From CAZBQG01 sp964493945 (GTDB lineage Bacteria; Pseudomonadota; Alphaproteobacteria; Rhodospirillales; UBA2165): DNA of 17,431 nt. The position numbers and the translations under genes were made by a program. Position 1 is the first letter of the stretch; each line of letters begins with the position of its first letter. Of this stretch, positions 8,569 through 17,208 are shown one piece after another. Under the pieces are notes generated by a model that was not told the DNA's origin, did not search any database, and saw only the letters and a list, made by a program, of their open reading frames with translations. Location: NCBI GenBank assembly GCA_964493945.1, contig CAZBQG010000073.1, positions 1 to 17,431 on the forward strand, in the 5' to 3' direction.

Positions 8569-9021
8569 ATGACCCAGGACCGGGAAGAATTAACCCATGA
8601 GTTCAGCCTGTCGCTGATCGGCATGAGCGGGCGGTGGCGGCGGGTTCTGGACGAGGGTCTGCGCCCCGGAGGCGTGACCCTGGCCACTTGGCGGACCCTG
8701 GTCTTCGTCTCCAGGGGCGGTGGCATCATGCAAAAAGACCTGGCCGCTTCCATCGGCATTGAAGGGCCCAGTCTGGTCAGGCTACTGGATGCGCTGGAGC
8801 GCGACGGCATGATCGAGCGGCGCGAGGCCGAAGCGGACCGGCGCGGCAAAACGGTGCATATGACGGCTGACGGCGAAGCCCGCCTGAAAAGCGTCCAGAA
8901 TGTTCAAGAACGGGTGCGCACCCAGCTATTGAAGAACGTTACGGATGATGAATTGCGGATTTGCCAGGATGTGTTCCAACGGGTCTGGGCCAATGCGGAA
9001 GAAGCGGGAACCCAGAAATAA
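8569..9021 (+). CDS. MarR/SlyA-family transcriptional regulator
   Basis: This 150-residue dimeric winged-helix regulator has normal length for the family. The winged helix spans roughly residues 35-105. The recognition region is MQKDLAASIGIEGPSLVRLLDALERDG, and the wing is REAEADRRGKTVHMTADGEA, with the family's conserved D-R-R pattern. The N- and C-terminal helices form the dimer interface. The ATG has AAGGA (8559-8563) at good spacing. The palindrome at 8531-8556 overlaps its promoter, which suggests autoregulation. The stop codon overlaps the emrA-like start (TAATG), so the pair is one translationally coupled operon; the likely regulated function is efflux of a small, perhaps phenolic, molecule that also acts as ligand. 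The ligand itself is not visible from sequence. Confidence 0.93.
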   Translation: MTQDREELTHEFSLSLIGMSGRWRRVLDEGLRPGGVTLATWRTLVFVSRGGGIMQKDLAASIGIEGPSLVRLLDALERDGMIERREAEADRRGKTVHMTADGEARLKSVQNVQERVRTQLLKNVTDDELRICQDVFQRVWANAEEAGTQK

Positions 9022-10136
9022 TGGCGGATGAGCTAAAAAGGCCGGGTAACCGATTTGGCACGGCCATAAAGCTGTTGATTTTTTTCGGCGTCCTGGCCGG
9101 CGGCGGCCTGTGGGGCACCCAATGGCTGACTCACCGCATGAAGCATGTCCACGAAACCGATGCGCGCATCGCTGCCAGCGTCATTGCGGTCTCCAGCCGG
9201 GTCGCGGGCTGGGTAACAAAAGCGCCGGTGATCGAGGGCGACCGCAAATCCGCCGGCGATATTCTGGTCCAGGTGGATGACCGGGATTCGCGCCTCAGGC
9301 TCACGGAAATGCAGGCCAGCATTGATGAGGTGAAGGCCGACCAAAGCCGCGTGAAGGCCGAAATCCAGATGTCCGGCCAGCAAACCAGGCGCCGCCATGA
9401 GGCCCAGAAATTCCGCGTCCGGGCGGTCCAGGCCAAGCTGCAGGCGGCCCTTACCCAACTCAAGCTGGCGGGTTCGGAACATGACCGGGTCAAGAAACTG
9501 GTGGCGCGCAAGGTGCTTTCGCGCCAGCGTTGGGATCAGGCCCAGGCCGATTTGCGCCGGGCCCAGGAATTGCACCGGGAAGCCGATGCGGATCTGGCCG
9601 TGGCCAAGGCCGTTCTGCTGGATGCCAAGGCGGCCCGGGGACAAACCGTCGTTTTGCGCAGCCGGCTGGATCAGCTTTTAAGCGAGGAAAAACGCCTGAC
9701 CACCCAGATGCGCCGCCAGGCCCTGGACATCAAGGACCGGACCATCTTAAGTCCCGTCGACGGCGTGATCGACACCACCTTCGTCAATGAAGGGGAATAT
9801 GTGCGCCCCGGCCAGCGGCTGATGCTGATCCATGATCCCAGCCAGATCTGGGTGAAGGCCAATATCCGCGAGACCGAGCTGCGCTATGTGAAGATCGGCG
9901 CGCCGGTGGAGATTTCGGTGGATGCCTTTCCGGACCGCATATTCAAAGGCGAGGTCTTCCGCATCGGCAACACGACCACCAGCGAATTTTCCCTGCTGCC
10001 CAGTCCCAATCCCAGCGGCAATTTCACCAAAATCACCCAACGCCTGCCGGTGCGCATCAAGGTGACCCAGGACGGCGAATTGTTGCGCCCGGGCATGATG
10101 GTGGAAATCGACATCGTTATACCTGAAGAGGGATGA
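9021..10136 (+). CDS. EmrA-like HlyD-family membrane fusion protein
   Basis: The 371-residue periplasmic adaptor has one N-terminal membrane anchor (about residues 15-36, LLIFFGVLAGGGLWGTQWL). The first half of a lipoyl-like domain follows (AASVIAVSSRVAGWVTKAPV). A long alpha-helical coiled-coil hairpin runs about 88-225, then the second lipoyl half (ILSPVDGVIDTTFVNEGEYVRPGQ), then a beta-barrel region. FSLLPSPNPSGNFTKITQRLPV is diagnostic of the EmrA branch. EmrA proteins join an inner-membrane EmrB (MFS) exporter to an outer-membrane TolC channel for multidrug efflux. I place the start at ATG 9021, which overlaps the marR stop as TAATG; an in-frame ATG at 8961 lies inside marR and adds non-homologous residues. 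No EmrB gene follows: the next gene is a damaged, convergent UbiD gene 22 bp away. The partner must be elsewhere or lost. Confidence 0.93.
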   Translation: MADELKRPGNRFGTAIKLLIFFGVLAGGGLWGTQWLTHRMKHVHETDARIAASVIAVSSRVAGWVTKAPVIEGDRKSAGDILVQVDDRDSRLRLTEMQASIDEVKADQSRVKAEIQMSGQQTRRRHEAQKFRVRAVQAKLQAALTQLKLAGSEHDRVKKLVARKVLSRQRWDQAQADLRRAQELHREADADLAVAKAVLLDAKAARGQTVVLRSRLDQLLSEEKRLTTQMRRQALDIKDRTILSPVDGVIDTTFVNEGEYVRPGQRLMLIHDPSQIWVKANIRETELRYVKIGAPVEISVDAFPDRIFKGEVFRIGNTTTSEFSLLPSPNPSGNFTKITQRLPVRIKVTQDGELLRPGMMVEIDIVIPEEG

Positions 10137-10137
10137 C

Positions 10138-10157
10138 GCGGGGGCTCCTCCCCCCGC
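10138..10157. terminator. GC-rich hairpin between convergent emrA-like and ubiD-like genes
   Basis: GCGGGGG (10138-10144) can pair with CCCCCGC (10151-10157) around a six-base loop. It fills the 22-bp gap between the emrA-like stop and the end of the ubiD-like gene. No T-run follows on either strand, so it is at best a weak or factor-assisted terminator. Confidence 0.4.
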
Positions 10158-10158
10158 C

Positions 10159-11732
10159 TCAATCGTTAGGATCTTCGTCCAATTCCCCGACGATACCCGT
10201 GCTCCCCTTGGCTGCCTTGGTCAGATGGTAGCGGCCAAACTTGTCCCGTCCCATCTTGCCGGCCTCGCGCAGCTCATCCAGTGCTGAGGCAATCTCGCGC
10301 CCGTCATTGCTGCCAAGTGCTTCGACCAATTCTATAAAATAAAGCCCATCCGATTTCTCCAGCGCCTGTTCCACGGTCTGGAAGCGGGCCGGGGCATGGG
10401 AAAATTTTTGGCTGCGGGCGGGCTTGAGCATGATCGAGTTTTCGCGCCCGAAACGCACCGTGCAATCGAAGCCGGCCTTGACCCCTTCGCGCCTGCCATC
10501 CAATGAATTATCCATGCGCTGGGCGGGCAATCCTTCATAGACCACCATGTCCCGGTCCGCCTGAAAGCGTGTGGACATGGCCTAGCCCAATTGGCGCTCG
10601 TCCCACAGATCCACATCATCGTCATAAAGAAACAGATGTTTGGTGTTGGGCACATTGGCAAAGACGGCGGCCATGGCGGCGCGCACTTCGCCGGGCCGGG
10701 TCTGTTTGAAGGAAATACGGGTCTGGCCCGGAATGCCCGCGCATAAATTCATCTTGATCGTGTCATGGGCCCGCACCACGCCCTTCAGCGCATCCAAAAT
10801 GGTTCCTTCGGAGCGCACATCCCAAAGCATGGCGCCGTCCACCCGGCCCAGCACCGGGGCAGAACCATGCAGCCAGGTCTGGTGAAGCATGTCGGAGCGC
10901 ATGGTGATGGCCGTGCAATGGAAGATGGGGTCCATATGCATGGGGCCGTAATAGCCCATATATTCGCCGTAGGGCCCTTCCGGCTCCGTATAGCCTTTTT
11001 TCCAGAGATACCCCTCCAGGATCATTTCCGCATCCGCCGTGACCAGCACGTCATTGGTCAGGCATTTGACCATGGGCACGGGCTCGCCCCGCATGGTGGC
11101 GATCAGGGTGTTTTCGTCGGTGGGGATGCGCATGCCCGAGGCCATGAAATCCAAAAGTCCCGAGCCGATGGCGAAACTGATGGGATGGCGCTCGCCCCTG
11201 GCCACGCAGGCCTGGTAGATGCCCTTGAGGTCGGACGGTGCCGTCACATTGATGCCCGTCTCATAGCGGTTGCGCAGGCTCAGGCGGCGGGAGCCGAAAT
11301 TGCTCAGACCCGTTTCCTGATCGACGGAAAAATCCAGCCCGCAGGAAATATAGACGCTGCCGTCATTTTCATGCTGGGCGTGAAAGGGCAGCTTGGTCAG
11401 ATCCACATCCTCGCCAGTGATCTGCACCTGATGGACGGCGCTTTCGCCGACGATACCTCGACGACCGGCTGGGGATTGGCCATGCGCCGGCGGTATTCCT
11501 CGATCATCTGGTCCTCTTCCACCTCGAAAGCCATGGCCAGCCTTTCGCGGGTGGCGCCGATGGTGCAGACCATTTCATATTGTTCGGGGACTGCTTTGCG
11601 GAACAGATGAGTATTGGGCGTTTCCTCGACGATGGAACTGATATCACAAAGCGCCACCGGGTCTTCGTGGGTGGTCACATGACCTTCGTCGAGCAAGCGG
11701 TTGACGAAAGTCCTGAGCCGGAATTTTTCCAT
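10159..11732 (-). pseudogene. UbiD-family decarboxylase, interrupted by a frameshift and an amber stop
   Basis: UbiD enzymes use prenylated FMN to (de)carboxylate aromatic or unsaturated acids. Three pieces lie in order. The N-terminus, from ATG 11732, begins MEKFRLRTFVNRLLDEG and runs to about 11440. The middle, to 10585, contains LTKLPFHAQHENDG and the active-site region GPYGEYMGYYG. The C-terminus (10578-10159) begins MSTRFQADRDMVVYEG. The first break is a one-base loss near 11437-11438: adding one G on the plus strand restores AKAPVHQVQITGEDVDLTKLP, the expected motif. The second is TAG at 10582-10584, in frame and exactly where UbiD proteins have Trp (VEWA then STRFQ), so a TGG-to-TAG change explains it. 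Repaired length would be ~524 residues. The last ~75 residues look like a small winged helix. It is a true pseudogene or carries sequencing errors. Confidence 0.85.
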
Positions 11733-13157
11733 AGCGACACCCAGGCCCGCGACCTCACCACCCATGGTGAGCTGGCCCTGGACGACGACGGCAAATTCTT
11801 AGGCTTGCGCATCCGGCATCTCTATAGCTGCGGTACCCATGGCGCCGTCTGGGCGCCGCTCAGCATCGGGGTGCGTCTAATCACGTCGCTCTATGACATC
11901 CCCGCCGCTCATCTGTTGGCCAGGGCCATGCTCACCAATACGGTGCCGACGGGCACCTACCGGGGCGCCGGGCGGCCTGAGGCCATTTTCAATCTGGAAC
12001 GGCTGATCGACCGGGCGGCGCAAGTTACCGACCTGGACCGCATCGAAATCAGGCGCCGCAACCTGATCGGGCCGGGCGCGTTCCCTTATCTGAGCCCCAT
12101 GAAAATCCCCTATGATTGCGGTGAGTTCGAAACCATCATGGATAAATGCCTGGAACTGGCCGATTGGGCAAGCTTCGGAGAGCGGCGCAAGGCAGCCGAG
12201 GCACAAGGGAAGTTGCTGGGCATCGGTCTGGCCAATTATATCCAGACGCCCACCGGCGCGCTCACCGAATGGACCTCGGTGGAGGTGACGTCTGACGAAA
12301 CGGTGGAAATCATCATCGGCACGGATTCGTCGGGCCAGGGCCATGAGACCAGCTTCGCCCAGGCGATTTCCGAAAGCCTCGGCGTGCCGTTTGATTGCGT
12401 GCATCTGATCACTGGCGATTCGGACAGGGTCAAGGATGGCGGTGGCAGCCATTCGGACCGGTCCATGCGCCTGGGCGGCACCATATTGTTGGAGGCGGCG
12501 GACAAGATCATCCTCCAGGGAAAGCAAATCGCCGCCGAACTTCTGGAAACGGCCCCCGCCGATCTGGAATTCACCGAGGGCCAATTCACGATTTCGGGCA
12601 CCGACCGCAGCATGGGACTTTTCGAAGTTTCCAAACGGGCCGGATCCCTAAAGCAGGAAGCGGATATCGCCCGCCGCCTCCCCGCCTATCCCAACGGATG
12701 CGCCATCTGCGAGGTGGAGGTGGACCCGGATACGGGTGCCGTCCGCATTACCCGGTACGCGGCAATCGACGATGTGGGCCGGGCCATCAATCCCATGATC
12801 GTCGACGGCCAGTCCCACGGCGCCATCACCCAGGGCATCGGCCAGGCCCTTTTGGAAGACATGATCTATGATCCCCAATCGGGGCAGATTCTAAGTGGCA
12901 GCTTCATGGATTACTGCGTCCCCCGGGCCGATGATTTGCCGTTCTTCGACATCGACACCCATGAAGTTTGGGCGCCTTCCAACCCCTTGGTCGTCAAAGG
13001 CGGCGGCGAGGGCGGCACGGTCTCGGCGCTCGGCGTGGTGATCAACGCCGTGGTCCATGCCCTGGAGCCTCTGGGGATCACGGATATCCAAATGCCGGCG
13101 ACGCCGGAGCGGGTGTGGCGGGCTATTCAGGCGGCGAAGAGGGCACCCCCTCGGTAA
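11733..13157 (+). pseudogene. Molybdenum hydroxylase large subunit (xanthine dehydrogenase/CoxL family), 5'-truncated
   Basis: About 474 residues remain of a subunit that is normally around 750-800. The family hydroxylates aromatic heterocycles, aldehydes or CO using molybdopterin-cytosine-dinucleotide cofactor. Recognisable parts in order: SDTQARDLTTHGELALDDDG at the left edge, TGTYRGAGRPEA (cofactor and substrate region), GTDSSGQGHETSFAQAISES (cofactor binding), and VVKGGGEGGTVSALGV near the end, which contains the catalytic glutamate. The frame is open through to TAA at 13155-13157. The N-terminal ~300 residues, including the first half of the molybdopterin domain, are missing: to the left is the start codon of the opposing ubiD-like gene. 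The open frame continues through antisense ubiD sequence to 11580, which is not real coding. No FeS or FAD subunit genes are nearby, so it is unlikely to make an active enzyme. Confidence 0.88.
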
Positions 13158-13223
13158 ATTACCTTGTCTCACCCAACAGCCACGGATAAAGTGACTTTTG
13201 AATGGTTCAAAACTCAAAATCTT

Positions 13224-13230
13224 AGGAGGG
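13224..13230 (+). promoter_or_regulatory. Strong ribosome-binding site that fixes a TTG start
   Basis: AGGAGGG lies five bases before TTG 13236. It is the strongest Shine-Dalgarno match I found in the window and decides between this TTG and the upstream in-frame TTG at 13164, which has none. Confidence 0.85.
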
Positions 13231-13235
13231 TTACC

Positions 13236-13427
13236 TTGGCTACTTACGAATGTTCTCAATGCGGAATGGCGGTGAATGCGACTTGTGCGAAATGCGATGC
13301 GCCGCTGGAAAATGATACATTGGCCACACCCGATGGCCGGGAAGTGCAAGTCTCCAAGTGCCCCAACGATCATGGCAAGATCAAATCTCCCATGTGCTGC
13401 GGCCAGGATATGACTTGCGCCGTTTAG
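13236..13427 (+). CDS. 63-residue cysteine-rich metalloprotein, desulforedoxin-like ends
   Basis: Starting at TTG 13236, the protein is 63 residues with eight cysteines at 6, 9, 17, 20, 42, 54, 55 and 61, and a histidine at 46. The first pair (YECSQCGMAV) and the last motif (PMCCGQDM) copy the iron-ligand pattern of desulforedoxin, CxxCG then CCGxxM, which binds one Fe in a rubredoxin-like site. Between them CAKC (17-20) and C42/H46 could form a second site, for zinc or iron. There is no signal peptide, so it should be cytoplasmic. I have seen similar uncharacterised small proteins in alphaproteobacteria but know no function; electron transfer or metal sensing are guesses. It appears to be a single-gene unit, with its own ribosome-binding site and terminator, and is intact although the gene before it is truncated. 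Confidence 0.85.
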   Translation: MATYECSQCGMAVNATCAKCDAPLENDTLATPDGREVQVSKCPNDHGKIKSPMCCGQDMTCAV

Positions 13428-13453
13428 GCGGGTTCCAAATTCGTTAATTAATT

Positions 13454-13482
13454 CGGCGCCTAAGTGTGGCGCCGTTTTTTTT
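13454..13482 (+). terminator. Rho-independent terminator of the small metalloprotein gene
   Basis: CGGCGCC (13454-13460) pairs perfectly with GGCGCCG (13468-13474) around a seven-base loop, followed by eight T residues (13475-13482). It starts 26 bp after the TAG stop at 13427 and is the clearest intrinsic terminator in the window. Confidence 0.93.
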
Positions 13483-13492
13483 GATTCCCTCG

Positions 13493-13584
13493 GGCGCCGG
13501 GCGGGGGCATCCGCCCCCTTGGCTATGCACCATGCGGCGCGCTCGCGCTTGCGCTCGGTCAAAGCCCCGTAGGAGGGGGGCTTT
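13493..13584. repeat. Structured intergenic repeat, copy 2
   Basis: The first 66 bases (13493-13558) match 77-142 at 61 positions. Hairpin one is GGGGGC/GCCCCC (13503-13518); relative to copy 1 an A-T pair has become G-C through two linked changes. The terminal hairpin is AAAGCCCC (13561-13568) with GGGGCTTT (13577-13584), again one A-T pair changed to G-C, with a longer loop than copy 1. The middle hairpin is weaker here, with one A-C mismatch and one wobble. It lies 93 bp past the end of the minus-strand PEP carboxykinase gene, in the same relative orientation as copy 1 to the SIS gene. The rest of the gap, 13585-13677, holds nothing I can assign. Confidence 0.82.
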
Positions 13585-13677
13585 GGTTTCTGCACCGGGG
13601 TTGGTTGGGGCAGATGCACAAGCCGTGCGGGAGGTTCCACAGCCTAGGTTTGCTGTATGCGCTTGGGTAGCCCGCCC

Positions 13678-15504
<1,827 letters not shown>

Positions 15505-15622
15505 GAGCCGTCCTCGGATAAAAGCAGCTTTTCGGAACGCCGGCGGAGACGCCCGTCACTGGTTCAATCTAGTGCGGCTTGGCGGGGTGGGCAATGACGG
15601 GTTTAACCAAAACCTGCTTTTT

Positions 15623-16375
15623 TTATTTGGCCAAATCACGGATCGCGCGGCGGCAGGCAGCGCTGTTTTTGGCGGTTTTCAGGAAGGGCAAATAATGAAA
15701 TCCCTGACCGCAAACCAGCTCGCATCCTTCCGGATCCAGCCCAATCATGCGCCAATGCTTGTCCCGCCGGCTAACGATTCGCCGGCCCAGCAATCGGGGG
15801 ATGGGGGCAGCGCCTGCATTCATTTCCTCCAGAATGCCAACTTCCGCCCGTCTGACGGTCTGAGCGGGCCGGGATGGAAGCAGTAATTCCTTGCCTTCCA
15901 ACCAGACAGCGATCCCGATGCCGCCCACATAATGGGCGCACGCCATCTCCATGCGGAAAAAATTGAAATCACCAAAGGGGGCATAAAGCGTGGCCCCCGG
16001 ATGGCGCGCCAGAAAACGCCTGCCCATATCCGTGTCTTTTGTCTTTTTCACCCGGCCCATGACACTGATTCGCGGGGCTTGTTGTGGGTTGGCATGGCCG
16101 TCCGCCGCGTCGAACAGAAGGCTCACCCGGTTATCGTCTTTAAGGTCACGGCTGTGGAGCGCGATATCTGACAATAGCAATATGGGGGGTCCGTCATGAT
16201 CGCACGCAGTGGTAACCAGGGAGGCGCGGGGCCAGCCGCCATCCTTTTTGGATGCCTTATGGCCGATGCCGGCCAGTACCGCCTTCCTCGCTTGGCGCAT
16301 GACCAAGCGCCCCGTCGCCGCCGGTTGCTTAGGGAACTCTCTGATCACGGACGGCTCCTTGGGTTTTTCCGTCAT
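15623..16375 (-). CDS. HugZ-like pyridoxamine 5'-phosphate oxidase-fold protein
   Basis: The 250-residue protein fits the HugZ family: an FMN- or heme-binding split barrel in the N-terminal ~160 residues, followed by a smaller C-terminal domain of the DUF2470 kind. Markers are PPILLLSDIALHSRDLKDD and RVSLLFDAADGHANPQQAPR (about 63-100), with the barrel motif FGDFNFFRMEMACAHYVGGIGIA at about 134-156. Characterised members degrade heme to release iron or bind flavin; which applies here is not clear from sequence. The ATG at 16375 lacks a strong ribosome-binding site, so the start is somewhat uncertain. It is divergent from chvI across 116 bp that contain a plausible minus-strand promoter and a pair of direct repeats, and it lies upstream of PEP carboxykinase. 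Confidence 0.82.
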   Translation of the reverse strand: MTEKPKEPSVIREFPKQPAATGRLVMRQARKAVLAGIGHKASKKDGGWPRASLVTTACDHDGPPILLLSDIALHSRDLKDDNRVSLLFDAADGHANPQQAPRISVMGRVKKTKDTDMGRRFLARHPGATLYAPFGDFNFFRMEMACAHYVGGIGIAVWLEGKELLLPSRPAQTVRRAEVGILEEMNAGAAPIPRLLGRRIVSRRDKHWRMIGLDPEGCELVCGQGFHYLPFLKTAKNSAACRRAIRDLAK

Positions 16376-16398
16376 ACTGGCGTGAATTTCTTTTTAAG

Positions 16399-16430
16399 GC
16401 CATAATCCGACTATATTTTTGCCATAATCC
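16399..16430. promoter_or_regulatory. Two identical 10-bp direct repeats spaced 22 bp (candidate operator)
   Basis: GCCATAATCC occurs at 16399-16408 and again at 16421-16430, with 22 bp between starts, close to two helical turns. They lie in the divergent hugZ-chvI gap. Same-face direct repeats suit OmpR/PhoB-family regulators, of which ChvI is one, although those more often use ~11-bp spacing. The repeats are observed; binding by ChvI is a guess. Confidence 0.55.
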
Positions 16431-16438
16431 CGAGTCCA
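16410..16438 (-). promoter_or_regulatory. Candidate sigma70 promoter of the hugZ-like gene
   Basis: On the minus strand, TGGACT (16438-16433) and TATAGT (16415-16410) are 17 bp apart. They match the -35 and -10 consensus at 4 and 5 of 6 positions. Transcription would start near 16403, about 28 bases before ATG 16375. One GCCATAATCC repeat lies in the spacer and the other over the start point. Confidence 0.4.
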
Positions 16439-16491
16439 TATCCTTGCTATCGGGGGCCTGACTCTGGCCACCGCCAACAAAGGGAGTTTGC

Positions 16492-17208
16492 ATGGCCAAT
16501 TCAATCGCGCTGGTCGATGATGACAAGAACATTCTGACCTCGGTCGCCATGGCCTTGGAGGCCGAGGGATATGAGGTGGACAGTTATGCCGATGGCGCCG
16601 AGGCGCTGCGTGGCATGGAACGCCAGCCGGTGGATCTGGCCGTGCTGGATATCAAGATGCCGCGTATGGACGGGCTGGAGTTGCTGGGCCATCTGCGCGC
16701 CAAAAGCGCCTTGCCGGTAATTTTCCTGACCTCGAAGGATGATGAGGTGGATGAGGTGCTGGGCCTGCGCATGGGGGCCGATGATTATATTTCCAAGCCC
16801 TTTTCCCAACGCCTGTTGATAGAACGCATCCGCGCCCTTTTGCGCCGGGCAGAGCTGGAACGGGGACCGGCCGGCGGCGCCACTGATGAAGAGGTCATGC
16901 GCCGGGGCTCCCTGATGCTGGATATGGCCCGCCATCAATGCAGTTGGCAGGACAGGCCGCTCGATCTTACGGTCACCGAATTTCTCCTGCTCAAATCCCT
17001 GGCCACCCATCCCGGCCATGTCAAGAACCGCGATCAGCTGATCGATGCGGCCTATGGCGAAAACATCTATGTGGATGACCGGACCATCGACAGCCACGTC
17101 AAACGGCTGCGCAAAAAATTCCGCGCTATCGATCCCGAATTCACCGCCATAGAAACCCTATATGGGGTCGGTTACCGTTACCGGGATGCGGATATGGAAG
17201 CCGGGTAA
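16492..17208 (+). CDS. chvI: ChvI-type response regulator (OmpR family)
   Basis: The 238-residue DNA-binding response regulator works with the ChvG kinase, a pair that governs envelope, acid and symbiosis responses in alphaproteobacteria. Residues 1-120 are the receiver domain: acidic pocket D9-D11, phospho-acceptor D53 in VLDIKMPRMDG, T80, and K102 in YISKPF. Residues ~140-235 are the OmpR winged helix, with TVTEFLLLKSLATHPGHVKN, RTIDSHVKRLRKKF and the final ETLYGVGYRYR. The ATG at 16492 has GGGAG seven bases upstream. Its 3' end overlaps the presumed chvG start by 23 bases, consistent with a translationally coupled operon. All catalytic residues are present. Confidence 0.95.
   Translation: MANSIALVDDDKNILTSVAMALEAEGYEVDSYADGAEALRGMERQPVDLAVLDIKMPRMDGLELLGHLRAKSALPVIFLTSKDDEVDEVLGLRMGADDYISKPFSQRLLIERIRALLRRAELERGPAGGATDEEVMRRGSLMLDMARHQCSWQDRPLDLTVTEFLLLKSLATHPGHVKNRDQLIDAAYGENIYVDDRTIDSHVKRLRKKFRAIDPEFTAIETLYGVGYRYRDADMEAG

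Noticed and set aside
8961..9020. Earlier in-frame ATG for the emrA-like gene
   Set aside because: It lies within marR and would add 20 residues unlike HlyD proteins; ATG 9021 overlaps the marR stop as TAATG and begins just before the membrane anchor.
10582..10584. Recoding (selenocysteine or pyrrolysine) at the ubiD-like stop
   Set aside because: Selenocysteine uses TGA, not TAG. Pyrrolysine is rare in alphaproteobacteria, the expected residue is Trp, and a second frameshift in the same gene favours decay or error.
11580..11732. Plus-strand extension of the hydroxylase frame to an ATG at 11580
   Set aside because: This part is the reverse strand of the conserved ubiD-like N-terminus and does not resemble hydroxylases, so the hydroxylase is truncated and not re-started there.
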